From the NCBI RefSeq assembly GCF_018448885.1, contig NZ_RCWB01000013.1, positions 1-64,000 of the forward strand: a stretch of DNA of 64,000 nucleotides, written 5' to 3'. This document shows, piece after piece, positions 30,168 to 39,804 of this stretch. The notes under the pieces were generated by a model that did no database searches, had not been told where the DNA came from, and saw only the letters and a program-made list of their open reading frames with translations. The DNA comes from Photorhabdus caribbeanensis (GTDB lineage Bacteria > Pseudomonadota > Gammaproteobacteria > Enterobacterales > Enterobacteriaceae). The stretch's first letter is position 1. Each line of letters starts with the position of its first letter. Made by a program: the position numbers and the translations under genes.

Positions 30168-30784
30168 ATCTGAAAAAGTATCTAAAGACTTGGGAAGGCT
30201 CTCAAACCGAAAATAAATGGGGTCGCATTTTTCAAGGTGGTTTGATCGCTATTATTTTCCTGCTGGTTATCCAGGTGTTCAGCAAGGAAACCATCGTGAC
30301 AATCCAGCCTTTCACTCTTACAGAAGAGGCTTGGGTGACGAAGAATAATGCTTCCCAATCCTACAAGGAAGCATGGGGGTTTGCTTTTGCCCAGCTCTTG
30401 GGGAACGTCACGCCCAGAACCGTGGATTTTGTCAAAGAGCGAATCAGCCCTCTTCTCGCCCCGAATATCTATCAGGATGTGATTGATGTCATCGAAATCC
30501 AGGCTCAACAGATCAAGAACGACCGCGTATCTATGCGATTTGAACCTCGCTTTGTAGAGTACGAAATCAAGAGCGATAAGGTGTTTGTCTATGGGTACTC
30601 CTACATCAAAGGGGCCTCATCTAATGAAGAACGCAGCGAACGCACATACGAGTTTGTTGTCAAAATTGCCAACTATGCGCCTGTGCTGGACTACATCGAC
30701 ACCTATGCAGGCAAACCTCGTACCACAACTGTGTTAGAGCAGCTTAAACGCAGAGAAGAGACCCAGAGAAAGCATGAAGAATAA
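30164..30784 (+). CDS. traE: Type IV secretion pilus assembly protein TraE
   Basis: TraE is the VirB5/VirB8-like inner-membrane scaffold protein of the F-type system. The 206-residue product has one N-terminal membrane helix (about residues 24-40) and a periplasmic domain ending VKIANYAPVLDYIDTYAGKP. It starts with TTG, preceded by GGAGG at 8 bases, and overlaps traL by 4 bp; no ATG in the region fits better. It overlaps traK by 11 bp. Confidence 0.92.
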   Translation: MNLKKYLKTWEGSQTENKWGRIFQGGLIAIIFLLVIQVFSKETIVTIQPFTLTEEAWVTKNNASQSYKEAWGFAFAQLLGNVTPRTVDFVKERISPLLAPNIYQDVIDVIEIQAQQIKNDRVSMRFEPRFVEYEIKSDKVFVYGYSYIKGASSNEERSERTYEFVVKIANYAPVLDYIDTYAGKPRTTTVLEQLKRREETQRKHEE

Positions 30785-31682
30785 AGCTAACTTTTTACTT
30801 CTGGCCCTATCCTTAGCGCTTGGATCATCAGCGGCCTATTCCTCGGACGATATCCCTGTCGTCCCGGCTAGTGTTATGAAAAAGGGCGTACCGGCACCAA
30901 TGCCTAACAGTGCTGAAGTAGTCGGTAGCGTAAATGAAAACCCGCTCTTAATTATGAAACCAGGCGTTAACCAGATCATTCCTATCGCGATTGGTCACCC
31001 GAACCGCATTGTAACACCATTCAGTAACCCTGAGGTGGTCTCTACATCGCTGACTAGCTCCAATGTAGAAGGGCAATGTGGTGAAGTCTGTATCAAAGAA
31101 AACGTCGTATATATTGCGACGGATAAGCAACATCCTGTGACTATGTTCATTACGGAAAAAGGCACCGAAGTGCAAGCTCTCAGCCTGACAATGATGCCCC
31201 GCCGTATTCCGCCGAGAGAAGTTTTTCTCAAGCTCGATGGCGGCATGAGGAGCAACGGCACGTACGTAAACACCAAAGCTGAGGCATGGGAACAGAGTCA
31301 GCCTTATGTGGAAACTGTCCGCTCTGTCTTCCGTAAGATCGCCCTTGGTGAAGTTCCTCAAGGATATACCATGAATCGAATCCCGGTCGGCGCAATAGTA
31401 CCGAGCTGCGTTCATCCTGGAGTGAAAATTGACTTCTCCAAGGGCCAATACTTCATGGGGCATCACTTGAACGTGTTCGTTGGTGTTGTTCAGAATGTCT
31501 CGAACCACCCCACTGAGTTTAAAGAAGCGCTGTGTGGCAATTGGGATGTTGCTGCGGTAACGACATGGCCTCTAAATGTACTAGAACCGGGCCAAAAGAC
31601 TGAGATATATGTTGCGAAAAAACAGAAACGAGGCATTGCGTCAGCCTCTCAGCGGCCTTCATTGTTGGGAGTTTCGCAATGA
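30774..31682 (+). CDS. traK: Type-F conjugative transfer secretin TraK
   Basis: TraK is the VirB9/secretin-like periplasmic ring component that joins TraB and the TraV lipoprotein in the outer-membrane core. The 302-residue protein has a cleavable signal peptide (MKNKANFLLLALSLALGSSA, probable cut after AYS) and a beta-rich mature domain beginning with the N0-like segment VNQIIPIAIGHPNRIVTPFS. It overlaps traB by 4 bp (ATGA), a typical coupled arrangement. Confidence 0.92.
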   Translation: MKNKANFLLLALSLALGSSAAYSSDDIPVVPASVMKKGVPAPMPNSAEVVGSVNENPLLIMKPGVNQIIPIAIGHPNRIVTPFSNPEVVSTSLTSSNVEGQCGEVCIKENVVYIATDKQHPVTMFITEKGTEVQALSLTMMPRRIPPREVFLKLDGGMRSNGTYVNTKAEAWEQSQPYVETVRSVFRKIALGEVPQGYTMNRIPVGAIVPSCVHPGVKIDFSKGQYFMGHHLNVFVGVVQNVSNHPTEFKEALCGNWDVAAVTTWPLNVLEPGQKTEIYVAKKQKRGIASASQRPSLLGVSQ

Positions 31683-32992
31683 TTAAACGTTACTGGACTG
31701 AGCTTGACCCTAATAAAAAGCGTTATATAGCAGTTGTTAGTGGTGTACTCGCGCTTTTTGCTATCGTGACAATATTCTCTGGCAAATCTCCGAAAGAAGA
31801 GACACGCGGTCGTCAGGAAACCATCCGACACGTACTGACCGACAAGAACACCCGAGAGATCGGTATCGATTCTTTATCTGCTGATGTGAAGATGGTTTCG
31901 CGTGAGAACTCTGATTTAAAAAAGGAGTTAGAGCGAGTTAAAAAGGAGTTAGAAGGGAATAAAAGCACTTCTGACCAGTCCACAAATGTTAGCCGTGAAC
32001 TCACTCATCTGCGCCAGGACATTGATGATCTGATCAATCAGAATAAGGAACTAACAAAGAAAATAGAGAACGGCAAATCTGGCTCTGGAGACGGAGCCTC
32101 ACCCGATCCTCGTTCGCAAGTCCACTCCATTACTGATAGCAGCCAGTTAATGGACCAAAAATTGGATTACAAAGACCCTGCATCATTTTTCCGTGATGCT
32201 CCGCTACCGGACTCAAAAGGTGGAATTCCTGTCGGCAGTAAAAGCGATAGCCATGATGCAACTAAGCCTGGTATTCAGATTGTCAGTTATTCACAAAAAG
32301 CACCAGAAGCGAATAAAAGTGTTAAGAATGAACGAGATGATTCTCTCTATTTACCATCAGGCTCCATCCTCACTGGAGTCTTAATTAACGGTATGGATGC
32401 GCCCACATCCCAAGGCGCTCGTCGCGACCCGTTCCCATCCACTATGCGGATTCAAACGGAAGCCATCCTTCCCAACAGATTCAGAGCTGATGTGCGAGAG
32501 TGTTTTTTGATTGTGTCTGGCTATGGCGACCTGAGTTCTGAGAGAGCTTATCTACGTGGCGAAACTTTTTCCTGTGTTCGTGAAGACGGTGGCGTTATTG
32601 AGGCTCGTCTCGATTCCTACGCAGTCGGTGAAGATGGTAAAGCCGGGGTTCGTGGCCGCGTTGTATCAAAGCAGGGGCAAATCATTGCCAAGAGCCTGAT
32701 GGCTGGATTCTTAGGAGGCGTTTCAGAAGCGTTCGATGTAAACCCCGTACCCGTGATTAACACTAATCCTGGCTCTGGCACTAAATACCAGTCCGTTTTC
32801 TCAGGTCAAATGATGCAAGGGGCCGCCGTCAAGGGGGCAAGCAAGGCGCTAGATCGTATCGCTCAATTCTACATCGACATGGCAGAAGGGATTTTCCCTG
32901 TCATCGAAGTCGATGCTGGCCGTAAAGTAGACATCATCGTGACCAAGGGTACCAAGTTACAAATTCGTTCCACCGGGGGAACTAAGGAATGA
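31679..32992 (+). CDS. traB: Type IV secretion scaffold TraB (VirB10-like)
   Basis: TraB spans from inner to outer membrane and holds the secretion channel together. The 437-residue protein has a cytoplasmic start MIKRYWTELDPNKKRYIAVV, a membrane helix (about residues 18-36), a coiled coil (about 65-120) and a linker. The TrbI/VirB10 beta-barrel domain (about 215-430) contains LPSGSILTGVLINGMDAPTS. Overlaps of 4 bp with traK and with traV show translational coupling. It is complete by family standards. Confidence 0.94.
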   Translation: MIKRYWTELDPNKKRYIAVVSGVLALFAIVTIFSGKSPKEETRGRQETIRHVLTDKNTREIGIDSLSADVKMVSRENSDLKKELERVKKELEGNKSTSDQSTNVSRELTHLRQDIDDLINQNKELTKKIENGKSGSGDGASPDPRSQVHSITDSSQLMDQKLDYKDPASFFRDAPLPDSKGGIPVGSKSDSHDATKPGIQIVSYSQKAPEANKSVKNERDDSLYLPSGSILTGVLINGMDAPTSQGARRDPFPSTMRIQTEAILPNRFRADVRECFLIVSGYGDLSSERAYLRGETFSCVREDGGVIEARLDSYAVGEDGKAGVRGRVVSKQGQIIAKSLMAGFLGGVSEAFDVNPVPVINTNPGSGTKYQSVFSGQMMQGAAVKGASKALDRIAQFYIDMAEGIFPVIEVDAGRKVDIIVTKGTKLQIRSTGGTKE

Positions 32993-33567
32993 AATTTTTG
33001 ACCATTTTGACCAGAAAGGGCAGTTACAGGGACCAAGCTAAAAAGGAACTGCCAGTAAGATTCGTGCAAATGTTGGGGATAGGAACAACTTTAATAGCAC
33101 TGTCTGGTTGTTCCGCTTTTAACATCGGCAAGGATGAGTATAGCTGTCCTGGTATGCCAAATGGCGTTCAGTGTATGTCAGCGCGAGACGTTTATGCTGC
33201 TACCAATGACGGAAATGTCCCACGTCCTATGAAACCAGAGGAAGTTAAGGCCAAAGCAGAAGCAAGTGACCAAAACTCCTCCAACGTTTCAGTGAACTCA
33301 TCTAACTCCGAAAACGCGGTGATTAACAACTATGTTGCTCCGCGTCTTCCGGATCGCCCAATTCCAATTCGCACACCGGCACAGGTTATGCGGATTTGGG
33401 TGGCGCCTTGGGAGGACACCAATGGGGACCTCATTGTAACAGGGTATGTATATACCGAAATTGAACCGCGTAGGTGGGTAATTGGAGATGGCACACCACA
33501 AAGTGAACCAGTTTTGAGACCGCTGCAAACGGTAAAACACGAACCAAAGTCTAAAATAACTAAATAG
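32989..33567 (+). CDS. traV: Outer-membrane lipoprotein TraV
   Basis: TraV anchors the TraK ring to the outer membrane (VirB7-like). The 192-residue protein has an unusually long charged N-region before the hydrophobic core and the lipobox LSGC (IALSGCSAF, cysteine near residue 41). Two further cysteines follow, in EYSCPGMPNGVQCMS, as in F TraV. The C-terminal part is proline-rich. A start nearer the signal core is possible, but the 4-bp overlap with traB supports this one. Confidence 0.9.
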   Translation: MKFLTILTRKGSYRDQAKKELPVRFVQMLGIGTTLIALSGCSAFNIGKDEYSCPGMPNGVQCMSARDVYAATNDGNVPRPMKPEEVKAKAEASDQNSSNVSVNSSNSENAVINNYVAPRLPDRPIPIRTPAQVMRIWVAPWEDTNGDLIVTGYVYTEIEPRRWVIGDGTPQSEPVLRPLQTVKHEPKSKITK

Positions 33568-33579
33568 GAGATGTTCATT

Positions 33580-33960
33580 ATGAACGCAAATCAGTTGGCA
33601 AACGCCTCAAGTAAAGATAGCACCCTCTTCCTCCTACTCGGGTTGATGGCGGTAGTATTCTTGATCATGCCGGATCAGGCTCATGCAGGTACCGGTGGTA
33701 CAGCGTTTGACGACGTATGGACTACCTTAAAAGATTGGACCCAAGGTACTTTGGGGCGAATCGTTGCGGGCGCCATGATTCTGGTTGGTATTGTTGCTGG
33801 TATCGCTCGTCAAAGCCTGATGGCATTTGCTATTGGAATCGGTGGTGGTATGGGCTTGTACAACTCTCCAACAATAGTGGAATCTATCATGTCAGCGACT
33901 TTGGAACATGCGGAAAAAGTCGTCCCGGTGGTTGTACAACTCAGTAATGGCCTAGTTTAA
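33580..33960 (+). CDS. traA: Pilin precursor TraA
   Basis: This is the likely major pilin. The start is taken at ATG 33580 (MNANQLANASSKDSTLF) because AGGAG at 33566-33570 is 9 bases before it, but directly abuts the earlier ATG at 33571. The 126-residue precursor has a long leader, probably cut after QAHA (near residue 36). It then has two hydrophobic segments (GRIVAGAMILVGIVAGI and LMAFAIGIGGGMGLY), as expected for F-type pilin. It ends the traLEKBVA operon. Confidence 0.88.
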   Translation: MNANQLANASSKDSTLFLLLGLMAVVFLIMPDQAHAGTGGTAFDDVWTTLKDWTQGTLGRIVAGAMILVGIVAGIARQSLMAFAIGIGGGMGLYNSPTIVESIMSATLEHAEKVVPVVVQLSNGLV

Positions 33961-33992
33961 TCGATATTATCTATTGTTCTTGAATGAGTTAT

Positions 33993-34024
33993 AGGGGCTG
34001 CTCAAATGCTGCCCTTATTTTTTG
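33993..34024 (+). terminator. Possible terminator after traA
   Basis: An imperfect GC-rich inverted repeat (AGGGGCTGC with GCTGCCCTT) is followed by ATTTTTT. The pairing is not clean, so confidence is moderate; the position after the pilin gene is suitable. Confidence 0.5.
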
Positions 34025-34072
34025 CCTCACAGAAATGTTCTGACCAAACAACATTCAAGGTACTTTCTATTT

Positions 34073-34087
34073 TGCTCAAAAAGGGCA
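34073..34087. promoter_or_regulatory. Candidate FlhDC-like activator box (4 of 8)
   Basis: TGCTCAAAAAGGGCA differs by one base from GCCC-N5-GGGC. The centre is 89 bp before the start of the giant Ig-like gene. Confidence 0.68.
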
Positions 34088-34168
34088 CCTACGCAGCCTA
34101 TGCTTTTTGAGTCCCTCCAGTAACCTTCAACATTGGGTTCTTGCAACTCGATATGAATGGAGAATGAG

Positions 34169-37100
34169 ATGATTAAGCTAAGGCATAGATTTCTGGCTTT
34201 GTTTAGCACTTTGGTGGTTGTGACCTCTGGAGTAGCTCATGCAGAACTGCTGGAATACTCGTTTAAGGCTCCAGATGGTACGCAAAGGTCTCTGTCTCTG
34301 AACACTACCTATGCCAACCCGACAGGCAATATCAAATTTACCTTGAGTGCGGGAATCGACCGTAAGGTGCGAATCTCAGTTCTCAAGTCGGATGGTACCG
34401 TAGTTTCAACAGCGACCAGTCACCTTCTTGGAGCAACAGACCGCATCACCGTGGGAGACAAGTCTTACTACGGCGCTGAGTTACAACTCTCTGCACCTGA
34501 TGAAGGAACCTATAAACTCAAGGCTGAGATTTTAGCCGCTGATAGTTCTTCGGTACAGACCGATCAATATGACTGGATAGTTGATACCACTGCGCCAACC
34601 CTGGGTTCTTGGACAGTCTCGGATGCTAATTACGACCAGACAACATCAGGAAACCTCTGGAAGTTAGGTACTGGAGGCGCTGAAGAAAACGCTTTTATCC
34701 TTTCCGACATTGAAGACACCTCTCCGATAAAACAGGTCAAATATCTGCTCTATCGTCAAAATGGTTCCCTTTTCCAAGAAAAAGATATTGGCTACGACGA
34801 AACAAATAAACAAGCCAGAGTACGTTATGACTTTGGATTTTTCCCTGATTCAAACCTGGATGAAGTGTTTAAAACCAAGTTCGTTATTACTGACGAAGCT
34901 GGCAACGTGTTCACAACTCCATTGCAGAGCATGATGTTCGACAACATTACCAATGCACCGCTAGGACCATTCGGGGTTTTTGACCCTGATTCTAATAATG
35001 ATCTTGGACATAGTTTATCTGGATTTGTTCCGTATAAAAGTGGGATGACTGTCAAAACTAACCCAATTAAGTTAGCTTGGCGGGTGGAACGTAACAACTG
35101 GCACGAATACCGCGAAGGCGGTATCAAGATGCTTAACTCTCTTGGAGAGATGAGCAAGGTTAGCGAAGATAGCCAATACGTGTATCTTGTGACGACATCG
35201 CCTTATGGCCACATGGACGGAAACTATTGGCGTTGGATCAACTTCGGTCAATGGGGTGGAGGGGAAATTAGCTACAATTTGACACTTGCCCCCTCAGTGC
35301 CACAGAGCCCAAAGTTGCTGGGTGTGGATTACAACTATAGCGATATTGGGTGGTCATCTATGTATCGCTATTGGGTGAAGAATTCAACTCTGCCAGTGTC
35401 AGTAAACGAAATCAGAGTGAAAGTTGAACCTCGCCCGTATGTTCAAACAGCCGTACATCGCGGAAGCTGCGAAATACCCATTGGGCAGGACAATTGTATT
35501 ATTTCCAATAGCTTCACTATGGAAAAAGGTACCACAGGTTATATCCATGATAATGTGACAGTGTACAACCCAGAAAAATCCCTGATGTCTAATCCAATGT
35601 GGGCAGAAGTGAACTGGAACGATCAACACTATCCACAATTAACTCAGAGCTACGATGCAGAAAATAAGATTTTTACACTGTTCGTTACACAGGCTGGTCG
35701 GGGTTCATACTTTGATCGCCTGCATTTGAAGGAAGCTTGGATAGAGGACAGCAAGGGTAACAAACTGTCTCCTACGGGCGGACTCATTGCGAACAACTGG
35801 GAAAATTATACTTATCAATGGGATCTAAAAACCCTGCCAGAAGGACAGTTTAACTTGGTTGCTGCGGCAGAAGAGATGCACGGACCTTTGACAAAACAAC
35901 CGATGTTTCAGATCACATCTGACCGCACTGCGCCAATAATGACCATCAGCATTTCTGATGGCTCCAGCATACGAACGCTGGATGATGTTATCGTCACTCT
36001 CTCAGATGCTATTGACCCTTCTCCTAAACTGACCTCTATTTCCCTTGTAGGCGGACCCGCGGCGGATAAGGTTCAACTGTCGTGGCGTGAGGAGTCAAAA
36101 GGTCGTTTCCGCTTAGAATACCCTGTGATGTTCCCATCCTTGAAAACCGGCGAATCCTATACTCTTACCGTAAAGGGTCAGGATGCACAAGGAAACATTG
36201 TTCAGAAAGGGGTTGGATTCGAGTACAAACCGCGCCAAGTTACACTGGCTGATGGTATGGACGGAAAGCTGATGATTCCTGCTGTGACGCATGAGTTTAC
36301 TCATGCTGACGGCAGCCGAATCATTGAGACCAAGCCACTGATGTTGAATGATAACTCAGTAGTTAAAGGGGTCTATGATGTCTTTGCCACTTTGCGTTCC
36401 GATGCCAAAGTACCACTGATAGTGAACGGCGTCCGAATTGAACCGGGACAAACTATGAGCATTATGAACCAGCACAATTTCGGCTCATCGGGCGGCAAAC
36501 TCAGCATCCCGGTTAAACCAGCTATTCCAGATGTAGTTGGCACCTCCAGCTTGCTAGTCACAACAGCAGCGCCTAACGCTCCGATCCTAGTGCTCGACAT
36601 CCACACTTGGAAGGCATTTGCGAAACTGACTGCCGAAAGCTGGGAGGTACAGCAAGTCATTGATCCAGTGAAGATCTTCGCTTTACCAGAGACAGGGGTT
36701 CCCTGCCGATTCACCTCCAAGGAAGAAGAAGCTCGCCGGGCGGACCCGATTCGTGACCCAGTGTGTTTACTGCAATGGGACAGAACTCCCGATGAGTCGG
36801 AGCAAAGCACCCAAGAAACGGACGGGCTTAAGCTAGCAGGATTAATCGGCCAAGCCGTCAGCCTAGGAGAACAGCCGGTCGAGTACAGCCTTCATCTTTT
36901 CAGTGGAGATGGCAGCAAGGTCAAAGTGGGAGGTGGTAGTCGTAATCTTGTGGTCAAAACAGCTTACGGTACTATCGGTTACACACCGGGGAATGAAATC
37001 GCACAGGTCAATCGAGTCATCGAAAACTTTGATGTGCGGTTTACCCAGAATTTGGGCACAGCTTGCTCACCAACACTCAATGCAGATCAGGCCAAACATG

Positions 37101-39661
37101 ATGCGTCCACTAAATATGCTGGCAGTTTAAGTCGTACTTGTCTATTCGAGTGGCTGACTATCCCGGATGGTTTGACGCAGGATCAAAACTCCACCATCCC
37201 CGGACTTTCAGGCACTCTAGCTGAAAAAAGTATACATACTCTAGGTTGGCGCATCAGTGCTTACAGTAAAAATGGCACCCGCATCACCCTGAATGACCAA
37301 ACCTTTAATATTGAGGCTATTGACCCGTTAGCGCCCACCATCGAGCTTTCTTCGAAATACAACTTCAAAGACAACATCTACATGGTGCCAATGCTCGGGG
37401 ATTATCTGGGGGATGTGACGATTAGCTCAGAACGAGCTGATCTGGATATTGCGATTACCCGGAACGATGACATTCTGGAGTCAGAGACTTTCTCATCAGG
37501 ACGAGGGGGCAACATCAAAGTGTATCGCCGTATCAATACAGATCAACGAGGCCTCTGGGAAGAAACTATCTACCGGATTAAGGCAGCCTATAACAAGGTG
37601 CCTGACGTGCAAACTGAGGCGGTATATCGGACAATTTCAACTCCTCCATACAGCATCGTGCCAATAGTCGAAGTTCAGGGGGATACCGCTATCGACACTC
37701 AGCCCCTACCTATAAAAGTGCTGATCCGTGATCAATACAAGCCGACTGGAGCCTATGATGCCAACACAATGGGGATTTGGAAAGTTCGTTTGATCCGACA
37801 GATGGCCTATGACCAAGTAGAGACATTAACTGACTATGTGGAGAGCTCGTCAGGTGAGGCGAACTTCAATGTGGACCTGTCCAAGGTGAATGCTCCTTCA
37901 ATACGTATCGTCGCAGAAGCCGTTCTGAACTCACCAATAGAGGGATACTCTCGCGTTGTACAGTCCACCCGCCCTTCGTTCCTGACGGTACTGAAAGGTG
38001 GAACTATTGCCGCCAAGGTAGTGGCGCGTCGCCTTTCTGGTGAAACGCCATTCAAAGCGGTTTTCACGTTGGAACTAGCCGACCGCCAAGATTATCGCGC
38101 AACGGGTAATGTGGTGTGGGATGTCAGTAAAGATGATGGTAAGACTTGGCAGAGCTTTACTCCAGAAGAACGCTATAAGTACCAATTGGTACAAACCTTC
38201 GAGAAGGGAAAGTATAAGGTTCGAGCCAAGGTGATCAACCGTAACTCCGGAGCTGAAGCTTACACTGAAATAGTAGATGTGATTGCTTACGATAAACCGA
38301 AGTTAGCAGTCATAGGGCCACAAACGCTATTTGTAGGGAGTGAGGGAAAATTCACTACAAAAATGACGGTTAATGATCAGGAGATAAGTAGCTCTGATGT
38401 CGTAATCGAATGGTCCACTGATGATGGCAAGACCTATGATCAACAGGGACCATCCATCAGCCTGAGCCGTGATACCGATACCCGAGTAAAGCTATGGGCT
38501 CGAGTCAGAGCAAAGGAAGCTCCGGCAGACGATGACTATGCCTACCGAGTCGCCAAGACAGCGGTGGAGTTCCGGGCCATAAAACCTCCACGTCCGTATA
38601 TATCGGGACCGAGCGTAATTGAGACTGGAAAAACGTATACTTTCAAGGCAAATACCAGCCTGCCCTACAAGGGGATGGATGTGCAGATCAAAGGATTTTT
38701 TACGTTGCCGAATGGAAAGAAAGTAGAAGGAGATACTGCCCAATACACACCGAGCGGGGAGGATTTAACGAAGGAAAAGGTAGAGACAACCTATACGGCC
38801 TGGATTGAAGGATTCAGAAATAAAGGGGCAGAGGCGTCACACACGATTCACTCCAAGATCTGGCAGTACGTATGGCCTAAATTTGGGATGCAGGTGAGGA
38901 AGACCGCAGATGTAGCTCCTGCGATAATCACAATCAATGTTAAGCCGATAGGATTCTCTGGGAAGCTGGAAGAACCGGTGTACGAATGGGAGCTACCGAA
39001 AAATGCGGTAGTCGAAGACCAGAAACAACCGCCAGTGCGGTCATTCACCCTTAAAGAGGCGGGTGAGTACAGTATCAAGCTCAAAATCCGTGATGCTCGT
39101 GGTAATGAGTCGATGCTAGAGGAATCTGTAAAACTGGGTGAAGCCGAGAAATATGTAATCGATTTACAATATTCCGGTTCCAACCCTAATAACCGTGAAC
39201 CGCTGGATGTACTACTACGTCCCTACATCTCTGGGGGACACCCAAGAGACAAAATTCTCACACGGCAATTTATGGTAGATGGGAAACCGTTGGAAAGTAC
39301 AGGCTTCTATGGCCGCACAACACTGACTGCCGGTGAGCATAAGATCCAACTCAAGGTAATGTCAGAGATGGGGCATGAAGTGGAGGGGCTCCTGATTCTG
39401 AAAGTGGCGGAGAACCAGCTCCCAACCTGTGCTATTCGTTCTCGTGAAACCATTGGATCTTGGATTGTTTATGCTGAGTGTGAAGATAAAGATGGTCGGA
39501 TAAAGAGCTATGAGTGGACAGTGGGAGGTGAGAAGCAATCAACAACCGCAGATCGCCTGACCATTAGCAAACGGAAGAGTTCAATAATGCCCAAAATCAC
39601 CCTAATTGGTATTGATGATTCTGGTGGTAAATCTGAGGTTATCACTCTAAATGGAAGTTAA
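34169..39661 (+). CDS. Giant secreted Ig-like (Big-type) protein of the transfer region
   Basis: This is a 1830-residue protein with a clear signal peptide (MIKLRHRFLALFSTLVVVTS, cut after AHA). The rest is beta-rich with repeated Ig/PKD-like modules: DTTAPTLGSWTVSD, DRTAPIMTISISDGSS, DPLAPTIELSSKYN and PTCAIRSRETIGSWIVYAEC mark module boundaries. There is no membrane anchor at the C-terminus. ATG 34169 has GGAG 7 bases upstream; the ATG at 34157 is inside that site. IncHI plasmids encode similar-sized Ig-like proteins needed for conjugation, and IncA/C plasmids have a large gene in this same place. A role at the cell surface during mating is inferred. Confidence 0.8.
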   Translation: MIKLRHRFLALFSTLVVVTSGVAHAELLEYSFKAPDGTQRSLSLNTTYANPTGNIKFTLSAGIDRKVRISVLKSDGTVVSTATSHLLGATDRITVGDKSYYGAELQLSAPDEGTYKLKAEILAADSSSVQTDQYDWIVDTTAPTLGSWTVSDANYDQTTSGNLWKLGTGGAEENAFILSDIEDTSPIKQVKYLLYRQNGSLFQEKDIGYDETNKQARVRYDFGFFPDSNLDEVFKTKFVITDEAGNVFTTPLQSMMFDNITNAPLGPFGVFDPDSNNDLGHSLSGFVPYKSGMTVKTNPIKLAWRVERNNWHEYREGGIKMLNSLGEMSKVSEDSQYVYLVTTSPYGHMDGNYWRWINFGQWGGGEISYNLTLAPSVPQSPKLLGVDYNYSDIGWSSMYRYWVKNSTLPVSVNEIRVKVEPRPYVQTAVHRGSCEIPIGQDNCIISNSFTMEKGTTGYIHDNVTVYNPEKSLMSNPMWAEVNWNDQHYPQLTQSYDAENKIFTLFVTQAGRGSYFDRLHLKEAWIEDSKGNKLSPTGGLIANNWENYTYQWDLKTLPEGQFNLVAAAEEMHGPLTKQPMFQITSDRTAPIMTISISDGSSIRTLDDVIVTLSDAIDPSPKLTSISLVGGPAADKVQLSWREESKGRFRLEYPVMFPSLKTGESYTLTVKGQDAQGNIVQKGVGFEYKPRQVTLADGMDGKLMIPAVTHEFTHADGSRIIETKPLMLNDNSVVKGVYDVFATLRSDAKVPLIVNGVRIEPGQTMSIMNQHNFGSSGGKLSIPVKPAIPDVVGTSSLLVTTAAPNAPILVLDIHTWKAFAKLTAESWEVQQVIDPVKIFALPETGVPCRFTSKEEEARRADPIRDPVCLLQWDRTPDESEQSTQETDGLKLAGLIGQAVSLGEQPVEYSLHLFSGDGSKVKVGGGSRNLVVKTAYGTIGYTPGNEIAQVNRVIENFDVRFTQNLGTACSPTLNADQAKHDASTKYAGSLSRTCLFEWLTIPDGLTQDQNSTIPGLSGTLAEKSIHTLGWRISAYSKNGTRITLNDQTFNIEAIDPLAPTIELSSKYNFKDNIYMVPMLGDYLGDVTISSERADLDIAITRNDDILESETFSSGRGGNIKVYRRINTDQRGLWEETIYRIKAAYNKVPDVQTEAVYRTISTPPYSIVPIVEVQGDTAIDTQPLPIKVLIRDQYKPTGAYDANTMGIWKVRLIRQMAYDQVETLTDYVESSSGEANFNVDLSKVNAPSIRIVAEAVLNSPIEGYSRVVQSTRPSFLTVLKGGTIAAKVVARRLSGETPFKAVFTLELADRQDYRATGNVVWDVSKDDGKTWQSFTPEERYKYQLVQTFEKGKYKVRAKVINRNSGAEAYTEIVDVIAYDKPKLAVIGPQTLFVGSEGKFTTKMTVNDQEISSSDVVIEWSTDDGKTYDQQGPSISLSRDTDTRVKLWARVRAKEAPADDDYAYRVAKTAVEFRAIKPPRPYISGPSVIETGKTYTFKANTSLPYKGMDVQIKGFFTLPNGKKVEGDTAQYTPSGEDLTKEKVETTYTAWIEGFRNKGAEASHTIHSKIWQYVWPKFGMQVRKTADVAPAIITINVKPIGFSGKLEEPVYEWELPKNAVVEDQKQPPVRSFTLKEAGEYSIKLKIRDARGNESMLEESVKLGEAEKYVIDLQYSGSNPNNREPLDVLLRPYISGGHPRDKILTRQFMVDGKPLESTGFYGRTTLTAGEHKIQLKVMSEMGHEVEGLLILKVAENQLPTCAIRSRETIGSWIVYAECEDKDGRIKSYEWTVGGEKQSTTADRLTISKRKSSIMPKITLIGIDDSGGKSEVITLNGS

Positions 39662-39674
39662 TCGACATAACATG

Positions 39675-39699
39675 AGCCCGATTTTAAACGGGCTTTTTC
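39675..39699 (+). terminator. Rho-independent terminator after the Ig-like gene
   Basis: AGCCCG (39675-39680) pairs with CGGGCT (39689-39694) around an 8-nt loop, followed by TTTTCTGTTT. It is 13 bp after the stop. Confidence 0.82.
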
Positions 39700-39715
39700 T
39701 GTTTCCCTCTGGAAT

Positions 39716-39730
39716 TGTCCAAATTGGGCT
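39716..39730. promoter_or_regulatory. Candidate FlhDC-like activator box (5 of 8)
   Basis: TGTCCAAATTGGGCT differs by one base from GCCC-N5-GGGC. The centre is 82 bp before the dsbC start. Confidence 0.7.
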
Positions 39731-39804
39731 ATTACAGAGACGAGTCTGTTTCTCCCCCTCAGATACACTGCCCAGCATCCAGTAATCCAACTGAGGGGAT
39801 AGAC

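Noticed and set aside
34169-39661. Giant gene considered as an adhesin of the host rather than of the island
   Set aside because: It has an island-type activator box and lies between traA and dsbC, the same place as large genes on IncA/C plasmids.
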